Source: Streptomyces werraensis
Lineage (GTDB): Bacteria; Actinomycetota; Actinomycetes; Streptomycetales; Streptomycetaceae
Length of the DNA stretch: 64,000 nt
Assembly: GCA_014656175.1 (NCBI GenBank)
Contig: BNBX01000016.1
Location: 1-64,000 of the forward strand
Direction: 5' to 3'
How positions within the stretch are numbered: the first letter of the stretch is position 1; every line of letters starts with the position of its first letter. Made by a program: the position numbers and the translations under genes. Positions 35,940-42,656 of this stretch are shown here, in pieces. The notes below the pieces were generated by a model. That model saw nothing but the letters and a program-made list of their open reading frames with translations, was not told the DNA's origin and made no database searches.

Positions 35940-36533
35940 TCAGGATCGGCCGCAGGGTGCGGCGTGGGGGCTGTCCTGCTGGTCGGGGACGTACTTGTAG
36001 CCGATGGAGCGGACGGTCACGATGCGGTGCCGGTGGGCGGCGCCCAGCTTGCGGCGCAGGCGTGCGACGTGGACGTCGACCGTGCGGCCGTCGCCGACGT
36101 GGTGGTAGCCCCAGACGGCCGCCACCAGCGTCTCGCGCGACTGCACGAGGTGCGGCCGCCGCACGAGGTGCGCCAGCAGCTCGAACTCCAGGTACGTCAG
36201 GTCGAGTTCACGCCCGTCGACCTCGGCGGTGCGGCGCGCGGTGTCGATCTGGACGGCGTCGTCCGCCGGCTGCCGCACGGGCGGCGCGGTCACGCCGGCG
36301 GTCGGGTCCGTGGCCGTGTCGGCGGCCACCAGGCGGAACTCGGGCCGCGGCCGGTCCTTCACGAACAGGTCCAGGGGATCGGTGCCCTGGGGGACCAGCA
36401 GGAGGTAGCCGACGAGCGGCGGGGACGCGGGGTCCTCGGCGTCGTGCCGCACCCCGTCGGCCACCAGGTGGAGATGGCGCGTGTCGGGCAGCGGACGGAG
36501 CGAGGCGGTCGGGTGCGGAAGTGCCGTGGTCAT
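35940..36533 (-). CDS. winged-helix regulator (OmpR/PhoB effector domain, no receiver)
   Basis: In this 197-residue protein, residues about 95-185 form an OmpR-type DNA-binding domain (LTYLEFELLAHLVRRPHLV ... GRTVDVHVARLRRKLG ... TVRSIGYKY). The first 90 residues are not a receiver: no phospho-acceptor aspartate or DD pair is present, and the region (LVGYLLLVPQGTDPLDLFV) is of unknown fold. It may bind a ligand directly. As the first structural gene after leader 2, it may regulate the sulfur island through element B or A. Confidence 0.83.
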   Translation of the reverse strand: MTTALPHPTASLRPLPDTRHLHLVADGVRHDAEDPASPPLVGYLLLVPQGTDPLDLFVKDRPRPEFRLVAADTATDPTAGVTAPPVRQPADDAVQIDTARRTAEVDGRELDLTYLEFELLAHLVRRPHLVQSRETLVAAVWGYHHVGDGRTVDVHVARLRRKLGAAHRHRIVTVRSIGYKYVPDQQDSPHAAPCGRS

Positions 36534-36638
36534 GGCGGTAGTCCCTCGTCGAAGGTGTCGGGTCCCGGCGGACGCGGGGGTGGTGCGTGCGAGCCGGGAA
36601 GGGGGCCGGAGTGCACGGCCGTCGTGGGGGCCGTGCGT

Positions 36639-36731
36639 TCAGGCGCGACAGCAGGCGGCGCTGACGACGTGACCGAAGTCGACATGCCGACGACGTACGA
36701 GTCGCTGCTGCACAGGGGACATGTCCCTCAT
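36639..36731 (-). CDS. sulfur leader peptide 2 (30 aa), upstream of winged-helix/monooxygenase genes
   Basis: ATG 36731 has GGAGGG 8 nt upstream. The peptide ends RRRHVDFGHVVSAACCRA, a near-perfect match to the actinobacterial sulfur leader family, with two adjacent cysteines close to the stop. It lies 105 nt upstream of the winged-helix gene and is divergent from leader 4 across 181 bp. It should couple cysteine or charged-tRNA supply to expression of the downstream unit. Confidence 0.88.
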   Translation of the reverse strand: MRDMSPVQQRLVRRRHVDFGHVVSAACCRA

Positions 36732-36760
36732 GCTGCGCACCCTCCGTGAACACCGTCAAG

Positions 36761-36787
36761 CTTTTCCTAGTAAGTCTGTAGGAAAAG
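36761..36787. promoter_or_regulatory. sulfur-island element A, copy 2 (extended inverted repeat)
   Basis: CTTTTCCTA (36761-36769) and TAGGAAAAG (36779-36787) are a perfect 9-bp inverted repeat with a 9-bp spacer, containing the CCTA-N9-TAGG core at 36766-36782. It lies between the divergent leaders 2 and 4 and is the best-conserved copy of the element. Confidence 0.7.
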
Positions 36788-36797
36788 GGGGGAACGT

Positions 36798-36810
36798 CTC
36801 ACATGCTGAA
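36798..36810. promoter_or_regulatory. sulfur-island element B, copy 2 (degenerate)
   Basis: CTCACATGCTGAA matches CTCACATGGTGAG at 11 of 13 positions, with a degraded right arm. As at the other two loci, it lies on the far side of element A from the leader start. Confidence 0.4.
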
Positions 36811-36877
36811 CTGGACCGGGCCGTTCCCCGGGACTTGAGACGCGCCGGAAGGGCGGCCGCAGGAGTCTGACGGTGCG

Positions 36878-36906
36878 TTGACACCCCGAACGGTGCGTGC
36901 TTGCAT
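36878..36906 (+). promoter_or_regulatory. promoter of leader 4 / sulfite oxidase
   Basis: A consensus -35 TTGACA (36878-36883), 17-bp spacer and TTGCAT (36901-36906) would place the transcript start within a base or two of the leader 4 ATG at 36913. The leader lacks a clear Shine-Dalgarno, so the mRNA may be leaderless. Confidence 0.55.
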
Positions 36907-36912
36907 CCCGCC

Positions 36913-36996
36913 ATGCCGCCGCTGGAGCCCCTGACGCGCCGCCGCACCGTGGACCTCGTCCGCGTCGCCGCCGCGCTCTGTCGCCCCTCCGGCTGA
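36913..36996 (+). CDS. sulfur leader peptide 4 (27 aa), upstream of sulfite oxidase
   Basis: The ATG-started peptide ends RRRTVDLVRVAAALCRPSG, matching the RRRHVDL-type sulfur leader family with one late cysteine. It is divergent from leader 2. Directly at its stop codon a hairpin forms (AACCGG 36996-37001 with CCGGTT 37010-37015), followed by a C-rich tract with a 19-nt direct repeat (37023-37041 and 37043-37061). The sulfite oxidase gene starts 166 nt after the stop, which is room for an attenuator. Confidence 0.82.
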   Translation: MPPLEPLTRRRTVDLVRVAAALCRPSG

Positions 36997-37162
36997 ACCG
37001 GAGCACCTCCCGGTTCTTCCCGGGCACGCCCGCCCCGCCCCCGGCACGCCCGCCCCGCCCCGCTCCCCGGCACGCCGGCTCCCGACGGCCGTCCGCCGCG
37101 CCGGATCTCATAGGCCGTCCGAGTCCCCCTCCTCAAGCCCTACGACGACGAGGACCCCTGCC

Positions 37163-38452
37163 ATGCCCTCATCATCCGCCGTTCCCTCGTCCCGCCCCGA
37201 CGAGACCGCCTACGACCGGCACCGGCTGCGCCAGTGGCTGGCCGGCGAGGCCAGGGCGGACGGCGTGAGCCGCCGCCGTCTGCTCACCCTGCTCGCCGCG
37301 GCCGGAGCCGTCGGCGCGCTGCCCCTGTCCGCGCCCGTACCCGCCCGCGCCGCCGACGGCGACACCATCGTCAAGCCGCTGCCGCCCGAGATGTTCGTCC
37401 GCCACGGCACCAACGCCGAGACCCGCTGGGAGGCCCTGCGCGGCACCGGCCACCACACGCCCAACGACCTGTTCTTCGTCCGCAACCACACCGCCACCCC
37501 GCGCATCGCCGCGGACGACTGGCGGCTGCGGCTGTGGGGGAGCGGCCTGCGCGGCGGGCCCGGTGAGGACAAGGCCGTCGAGTTCGGCCACGACGACCTG
37601 CGCCGGCTGCCGTCCGTCACGCGCACCGCCTTCGTCGAGTGCGCGGGCAACGGACGCAGCGGCTACACCACCCAGCAGGGCGAGACGGTCTCCGGCACGC
37701 CCTGGGGCCTCGGCGCGATCGGCGTGGCGAGCTGGCGCGGTGTGCCGCTGTCCACCGTGCTGCGCCGGGCGGGCCTGTCCCCGTACGCCGTCGACGTGCA
37801 GCCGCGCGGTCTGGACGCCGAGTACGTCAGCGGCGGGGAGAGCCTCGGCCGGGTGCGGCGGCCGCTGCCGCTGTCGAAGGCGCTGCACGACGTCGTGCTC
37901 GCCTACGAGATGAACGGCGAACCGCTCCCGCCCGACCACGGCCACCCGGTGCGGGTGCTGGTGCCCTCCTGGGTGGGCATCGCGTCCGTCAAGTGGGTCG
38001 GTGACATCGAGGTGTCCGCGCAGCCGCTGTTCTCGCCGTGGAACACCACTTTCTACCGGCTGTTCGGTCCCGCGCATCCCGAGGGCGGCAGCGCGCCGCT
38101 GACCCGGCAGACCCTGAAGAGCGCCTTCGAGCTGGCGAGCGGCGTCACGTTCCCGGCAGGCCGGAGCCAGGTGCTGACGGGCCGTTCGTGGTCGGGGGCG
38201 GGACCGATCGCCCGGGTCGACGTCAGCACCGACGGCGGCGCGAGCTGGCGGCAGGCCCGGCTGCTGGAGCGTCCGCGTCCCGACACGTGGACCCGGTGGT
38301 CCGTCACCTGGAAGCCCCGCACCCGCGGCACGATCCGGCTGCTGGCCCGCGCCACCGACACGGCGGGCCGCACCCAGCCGGACGTCTCGGTGCACAACAC
38401 CCAGGGCTACCTGTTCGACGCCGTGGTGCGGCACGAGGTGACGGTGGTCTGA
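37163..38452 (+). CDS. sulfite oxidase-type molybdopterin enzyme, Tat-exported
   Basis: This 429-residue protein has a twin-arginine-type signal (SRRRLLTLLAAAGAVGALPL near 36-55), a sulfite-oxidase molybdopterin domain with the Mo-ligand cysteine C160 (VECAGNGR), and a C-terminal Ig-like dimerisation domain (ARVDVSTDGGASW). No heme domain is fused, as in SorT/SoxC-like bacterial enzymes. It should oxidise sulfite released by desulfonation to sulfate outside the membrane. ATG 37163 is preceded by a weak ribosome site. It stands alone behind leader 4. Confidence 0.9.
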   Translation: MPSSSAVPSSRPDETAYDRHRLRQWLAGEARADGVSRRRLLTLLAAAGAVGALPLSAPVPARAADGDTIVKPLPPEMFVRHGTNAETRWEALRGTGHHTPNDLFFVRNHTATPRIAADDWRLRLWGSGLRGGPGEDKAVEFGHDDLRRLPSVTRTAFVECAGNGRSGYTTQQGETVSGTPWGLGAIGVASWRGVPLSTVLRRAGLSPYAVDVQPRGLDAEYVSGGESLGRVRRPLPLSKALHDVVLAYEMNGEPLPPDHGHPVRVLVPSWVGIASVKWVGDIEVSAQPLFSPWNTTFYRLFGPAHPEGGSAPLTRQTLKSAFELASGVTFPAGRSQVLTGRSWSGAGPIARVDVSTDGGASWRQARLLERPRPDTWTRWSVTWKPRTRGTIRLLARATDTAGRTQPDVSVHNTQGYLFDAVVRHEVTVV

Positions 38453-38497
38453 GCCGGCGGACCGACCCCCGGGGCCGCCGGCCCCCGGACCGCCGCT

Positions 38498-38510
38498 CTC
38501 ACGTGGTGAG
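38498..38510. promoter_or_regulatory. sulfur-island element B, copy 3
   Basis: CTCACGTGGTGAG is a perfect 5+3+5 inverted repeat, extended by one base each side (T...A, 38497-38511). It lies 71 bp upstream of element A copy 3. Confidence 0.55.
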
Positions 38511-38581
38511 ACGCTCCGGTGCGGGGGTCGTCGGCCCTCTTGACGCGGGCGGAGTCTGCCCTGAGACTCCTGTACGGGAAT

Positions 38582-38598
38582 CCTAGTGAATCGGTAGG
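38582..38598. promoter_or_regulatory. sulfur-island element A, copy 3
   Basis: CCTA (38582) and TAGG (38595) with 9 bp between, 8 nt before the leader 3 ATG. A possible promoter lies upstream (TTGACG at 38540-38545), so the element would sit just downstream of the transcript start, a repressor position. Confidence 0.6.
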
Positions 38599-38605
38599 GA
38601 ACGCG

Positions 38606-38755
38606 ATGGATCGTGCAGCTCCTGACCTCGGCGTGGACACCGTGCGTGTCGCCCTCGGTCAGCTGCCCCTGCTGACGTCCCGGCTCCACATCGACCTCGC
38701 GCGTGTGTGCGGCGCGACGGGCTCCGCGGACGACGCCGTCCCCACGCGCCGCTGA
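38606..38755 (+). CDS. sulfur leader peptide 3 (49 aa), upstream of GST-like gene
   Basis: The ATG at 38606 follows AGGGA. The middle of the peptide reads LLTSRLHIDLARVCGA, close to leader 1 (LLLTSRRHIDFG) and to the general RRRHVDL core, with one cysteine. The C-terminal tail is longer than in the other leaders, and a later GTG start is possible. The GST-like gene begins 116 nt downstream. Confidence 0.72.
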   Translation: MDRAAPDLGVDTVRVALGQLPLLTSRLHIDLARVCGATGSADDAVPTRR

Positions 38756-38871
38756 CACCCCCCTCTTCCGCACCCTCTCCGTCCCCGACACCGCATCCCG
38801 GCCGGGCCCGACGGCCCCCGCGTGCGCCGTGCCACGCCCGTACGCCCGTCACCGAGCACCCTGGGAGACGT

Positions 38872-39750
38872 ATGTCCGCCTCATCCCCGACCGTCGCCGT
38901 GCCGCCGTTCCGGGGCAGGATCGGCGACGACCCGCGCAGCGGGTACTACGCCGCACCCCACCGCTACCGCCTCCATCTGTCGCCCGCCTGCCCCCACTGT
39001 CTCCAGATCGCGGTCACCCACAGCCTGCTCGGCCTCGGGGACGTCCTCCCCGTGACGCTGCTGCCCGCCGTGCCCGACGCCCCCGACGGCGGACACCGGG
39101 CGCTGCGCCCGCTGTACGACGCCAGCGCGCACCTCCACCCGGGCCCGGCCCTCGCGCCGGTCCTGCACGACAACTGGACCGGGACCATCGTCAGCACCCA
39201 CGCCCCGGACATCGTCCGCGACCTGGCCCGGCGGTTCGGCGGACACGGGACCTGCCTGCTCCCGCGGGAGTCCGACGAGGCGTTCTCCGCCGTCGAAGGG
39301 CTCTGCGAGCAGGGCGTCAGCGCGACCGCCCAGCGGGCCGGACTGCACGGCGGCGACCGCGCGGACCGCGAGACCGCGCTCGCCGCGCTGCTCCGCGCGC
39401 TGGACGTGCTGGAACTGCGGCTCGCCTCCCATGAGTACGTTCTCGGCGACGAACTCACCCTCGCCGACGTGCGGCTGTGGGTCACACTGGTGCAGCTGGA
39501 CACCGTGCACCGGCACCACCTGGACGCGTCGGCGGTGCACCGCATCACCGAACACCCGCGGCTGTGGGCCTACGCCCGGCGGCTCACCGCGCACCCCGCC
39601 TTCGGCCGGTACCTCGACCTGGACGGCATCGCCCGCCGGCACCACGCCCACTGCCGGGGCACGGAGGCGGCGGGCGCGGCGGTGCCGATCATGGACTGGA
39701 CGGCGTACGTCGGCCGGAGGGCGCCGGAGCCGGCCCGACGCTCCGTCTGA
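38872..39750 (+). CDS. glutathione S-transferase-like protein (Xi/glutathionyl-hydroquinone-reductase type)
   Basis: This 292-residue protein has a thioredoxin-like N-terminal domain with a CPHC motif (LHLSPACPHCLQIAV) where Xi-class transferases have CPWA, and an all-helical GST C-terminal domain (LGDELTLADVRLWVTLVQLD). It may reduce thiol conjugates or disulfides during sulfur scavenging. Streptomyces use mycothiol, so the thiol partner is uncertain. GGGAG lies 4 nt before ATG 38872. It is placed in the sulfur island by the leader peptide and elements A and B upstream. Confidence 0.8.
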   Translation: MSASSPTVAVPPFRGRIGDDPRSGYYAAPHRYRLHLSPACPHCLQIAVTHSLLGLGDVLPVTLLPAVPDAPDGGHRALRPLYDASAHLHPGPALAPVLHDNWTGTIVSTHAPDIVRDLARRFGGHGTCLLPRESDEAFSAVEGLCEQGVSATAQRAGLHGGDRADRETALAALLRALDVLELRLASHEYVLGDELTLADVRLWVTLVQLDTVHRHHLDASAVHRITEHPRLWAYARRLTAHPAFGRYLDLDGIARRHHAHCRGTEAAGAAVPIMDWTAYVGRRAPEPARRSV

Positions 39751-39770
39751 CGCCGGACGCCGCGCGTGGT

Positions 39771-40865
39771 TCAGGCGGCCCGGCGCTCCCCGGCCCTCCG
39801 TCCGGGACACCGGCGCCGTCCCCGCCGCCGCCCGGGTCTCCGGGCGGAGTGAGGTGCCGGGCCCTCCTGGGCGCGAGCCGGCGGGAGGAGGGTCACCCCT
39901 GCCGACGGGCCCGGCGTGTACGGCTCCGCGACCGCCGGCGGCCACTGCGGGAAGCCGGACGTGCCCGTGGTCGCCGGGACCGGTGCGCGTACCCCCGCCG
40001 GGGACGTGCTCGGCTCGTCCGAAGCCTCCGCCGGACCGGCCGAGGTCCCCTCGGCTGCCCGGGACAGCAGGACCACGCCCCACGACGCGAGGCCGGCGCC
40101 GAACAGGCCGAGCACCACGCCGGGCGCGCCGCCCCGGAGGTGTTCGCCCAGCAGGCCGAGGCCGATCACCGCCGCCGCCAGGGGGTTGGCGAGCGTGACC
40201 ATCGCCAAGGGAGCCCCGAGGCCGCCCCGGTACGCGGTCTGCGCGAGAAGGAGGCCGCCGGCCGAGAAGACGGCGACCAGCAGCGCCACCCCGATCACGC
40301 GCATGTCGAGCAGCGGGCCGGTGCGGTCGGTCACCGCGACCGTCACCGTCCGGGTCAGTGCGGAGGCGACTCCCGAGGCGATGCCCGACGCGGTCGCGTG
40401 CCGCAGACCGGGACGGCTGCCGGGCCGGGACAGCAGGCCGATCACCGACGCCGTGCCGCCCGCGACGGCCAGCGCCTCCGGCACGCTCAGCACGTCGTCC
40501 GGCGCCGGTCCGGACGCCGTGGCGAGGAGCGCCGCCAGGCCGGCCAGGGTCAGAGCCGTGCCCCGCCACTCCGTCGTGCTCACCGGCCGCCCCGCCATCC
40601 GCGCGCCCAGCGGCACCGCGGCGACCAGGGTGAGCGCGCCCAGCGGCTGGACCACCGTCAGCGGGCCGTACTTGAGGGCCACGACGTGCAGCAGCGCGGC
40701 CGCCGCGTTCAGGGAGACCGCGCCCCACCAGGCGCCGCTGCCCAGCAGCCGCAGCGCCCCGGCGCCGTGGCCGCGGGTGGCGAGCCGGGCCTGTGTCACG
40801 GCGGCGAAGGCGTAGGCGACGGCCGAGACCAGGGAGAGCAGGACCGCCACCAGCAGGGCGCTCAC
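39771..40865 (-). CDS. DMT/EamA-type multi-pass membrane protein
   Basis: This 364-residue protein has about nine hydrophobic helices in the first 280 residues (SALLVAVLLSLVSAVAYAFA at the N-terminus), as in drug/metabolite transporters, and a Pro/Ala/Arg-rich cytoplasmic tail of about 80 residues. GTG 40865 overlaps the PAP2 gene stop by GTGA. The substrate is unknown. The lone short gap to the convergent GST-like gene is 20 bp. Confidence 0.8.
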   Translation of the reverse strand: MSALLVAVLLSLVSAVAYAFAAVTQARLATRGHGAGALRLLGSGAWWGAVSLNAAAALLHVVALKYGPLTVVQPLGALTLVAAVPLGARMAGRPVSTTEWRGTALTLAGLAALLATASGPAPDDVLSVPEALAVAGGTASVIGLLSRPGSRPGLRHATASGIASGVASALTRTVTVAVTDRTGPLLDMRVIGVALLVAVFSAGGLLLAQTAYRGGLGAPLAMVTLANPLAAAVIGLGLLGEHLRGGAPGVVLGLFGAGLASWGVVLLSRAAEGTSAGPAEASDEPSTSPAGVRAPVPATTGTSGFPQWPPAVAEPYTPGPSAGVTLLPPARAQEGPAPHSARRPGRRRGRRRCPGRRAGERRAA

Positions 40866-41671
40866 CGGCCGGCCCCCACGAGTGTGCGGCGCCGCGCCGG
40901 ACGCCTGGGGCGGGGGACCGCCGTCGGCGCGGGTACGTGGCGCGGCCGGCGTGCCGCCGCGAGGGCGAGCCCCAGCAGGGCCGCCGCCGCGATCGCGTCC
41001 AGCCAGAAGTGGTTGGCCGTTCCGACGATCACCAGCAGGGTCACCAGCGGATGCAGCAGCCACAGCCACCGCCACACCGACCGCGTGACGGCGATCAGGC
41101 CGAGCGCCACCATCAGCGCCCAGCCGAAGTGCAGCGACGGCATCGCCGCGAACTGGTTCGACAACTGGTCGGCGCCGGGCGGCCCGTAGACCGACGGCCC
41201 GTACAGCCGCGCCGTGTCCACCAGTCCCGTCACCGGGAGCAGGCGGGGCGGGGCCAGCGGATACGTCAGGTGCAGCACCAGCGCGGCCGCGGTGACCGCC
41301 GCCAGCGCGCGCCGGGCCCAGATGTAGTGGCCGGGACGGCGCAGGTACAGCCAGACCAGGAAGGCCGCGGTGGCCGGGAAGTGGACGGCCGCGTAGTAGG
41401 TGTTGGCGAGCTGGACGAGCGTGTCGCCGTGCAGCAGCGAGGACTGCACCGCGCCCTCCCCTGGGAGGTGCAGCGCCCGCTCCAGGTCCCAGACCTCACG
41501 GCTGTTGCGGTAGGCCTCGGCGGTGTGGCCGGCCGCGAGCTGCCGGCCCAGCTTGTAGACGAGGAACAGGCCCGCCACCAGCAGCAGTTCGCGCACCAGC
41601 GGCGGCCGGTCGCGGGTGCGGGGTCCCGGTGGTGCGGGTTCGGGTTCCTCGAACTCCTCGTCCGTGCGCAT
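40862..41671 (-). CDS. PAP2-family membrane phosphatase (inositol-phosphotransferase-like)
   Basis: This 269-residue membrane protein has about six helices and PAP2/Aur1 signatures: AAMPSLHFGWAL (catalytic His motif) and GTANHFWLDA (His-x3-Asp). It should act on lipid phosphates on the outer face of the membrane. It overlaps the DMT-type gene by 4 bp and is divergent from a TetR gene across an array of tandem palindromes, so the two membrane genes are probably the TetR target. Confidence 0.87.
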   Translation of the reverse strand: MRTDEEFEEPEPAPPGPRTRDRPPLVRELLLVAGLFLVYKLGRQLAAGHTAEAYRNSREVWDLERALHLPGEGAVQSSLLHGDTLVQLANTYYAAVHFPATAAFLVWLYLRRPGHYIWARRALAAVTAAALVLHLTYPLAPPRLLPVTGLVDTARLYGPSVYGPPGADQLSNQFAAMPSLHFGWALMVALGLIAVTRSVWRWLWLLHPLVTLLVIVGTANHFWLDAIAAAALLGLALAAARRPRHVPAPTAVPRPRRPARRRTLVGAGR

Positions 41672-41762
41672 GCCCCCGGTCCCTTCGCTGACGGTGGTGC
41701 GTGTCGTGATGCGGGCGGAGCTGCTGACTCGGGGACCGGGTCCAGCTCATCGGTGCGGATCA

Positions 41763-41852
41763 TGATCGATACGAGAACGTACCGATACGGATCCGTACCG
41801 ATACGCCAGTGTACCGATACGTTCGCGTACCGGTACACTCGAGTATCGATTG
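41763..41852. promoter_or_regulatory. six-copy operator array with exact 16-bp period
   Basis: GTACCGATAC occurs at 41779, 41795 and 41811, GTACCGGTAC (a perfect palindrome) at 41827, and 7/10 matches at 41763 and 41843, all exactly 16 bp apart. Each core is of the form CGTA-N4-TACG. The array fills the space between the divergent PAP2 and TetR genes and ends 40 bp before the TetR start. It is most simply a multi-site TetR operator. Confidence 0.75.
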
Positions 41853-41891
41853 CAAGCGACACACTCCGACGGGCGAGAGGGAGCTGAGCCG

Positions 41892-42506
41892 ATGACGTCG
41901 CAGGACGCGGACCGACCGGGACCGGCCGGTGCCTCGCGCCGCTCCAAGATCACGCCTGAGCGGGAGCGGGAGTTCTTCGACGCCGTGCTGGAACAGATCC
42001 GCACGTGCGGCTACGACGCCGTCACCATGGAGGGCGTCGCCGCCAGCACGCGGTGCAGCAAGTCCACCCTCTACCGGCAGTGGCGGACCAAGCCGCAGTT
42101 CGTCGCCGCCGCCCTCCGGTCCAGCGCGCGGGCGCGGTTCGCGCTCATCGACACCGGCACCCTCGCCGGGGACCTGCGCGAGGCCGCGCGCTGCGCGGGG
42201 GAGTGGTCGCCGAAGGACGCGACCCTCTTCCAGGCGCTCGGACACGCGGTCCAACAGGACCGGGAGCTGGCGCAGGCGCTGCGGGAGGCGCTGGTCGACC
42301 CGGAGATCGCCGCGCTGAAGGAGATCCTGCGGCGGGGCGTCGAGCGCGGGGAGGTCGACGCGGACAACCCGGCGCTGGAGTACGTCCCGGCGCAGATCTT
42401 CGGGGTGCTGCGGGCCCGGCCCGTGCTCGAGGGGTGCAACGCCGACCCGGACTACGTGCTCCGCTTCGTCGAGGCGGCGGTGCTGCCGGTGCTCGGACTG
42501 GAATGA
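41892..42506 (+). CDS. TetR-family regulator
   Basis: This 204-residue protein has an N-terminal TetR helix-turn-helix (GYDAVTMEGVAASTRCSKSTLYRQWRTK) and a TetR_C-type helical ligand domain ending VEAAVLPVLGLE. The ATG at 41892 has GGAG 8 nt upstream. An upstream in-frame ATG at 41850 lies in the operator array and is rejected. It probably represses itself and the PAP2-DMT genes through the 16-bp array. Confidence 0.9.
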   Translation: MTSQDADRPGPAGASRRSKITPEREREFFDAVLEQIRTCGYDAVTMEGVAASTRCSKSTLYRQWRTKPQFVAAALRSSARARFALIDTGTLAGDLREAARCAGEWSPKDATLFQALGHAVQQDRELAQALREALVDPEIAALKEILRRGVERGEVDADNPALEYVPAQIFGVLRARPVLEGCNADPDYVLRFVEAAVLPVLGLE

Positions 42507-42587
42507 GACCAGGGCCCCGCCGGTCATGGGGACGACCGGACGGAGTCCCGACCGCGCCGCACCGTGGGGACGGGGGCGGCGCACCGC

Positions 42588-42636
42588 GCGGCCGGGTGGG
42601 ACACCTCTTGAGCGGAGGGGTGACCCACCCGGCCGC
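42588..42636. terminator. bidirectional hairpin between TetR and DUF2510 genes
   Basis: A perfect 13-bp stem (GCGGCCGGGTGGG at 42588-42600, complement at 42624-42636) encloses 23 nt that can partly extend the stem. It sits between convergent genes. Confidence 0.65.
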
Positions 42637-42656
42637 AGCGCTTGGGCTGCGGGGTG

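Noticed and set aside
41763..41852. CRISPR array
   Set aside because: The unit period is 16 bp with 10-bp cores and no unique spacers; it lies in a promoter beside a TetR gene and there are no cas genes.
41850..41891. Earlier ATG start for the TetR gene at 41850
   Set aside because: It lies inside the repeat array, lacks a ribosome site, and the ATG at 41892 has GGAG at 8 nt.
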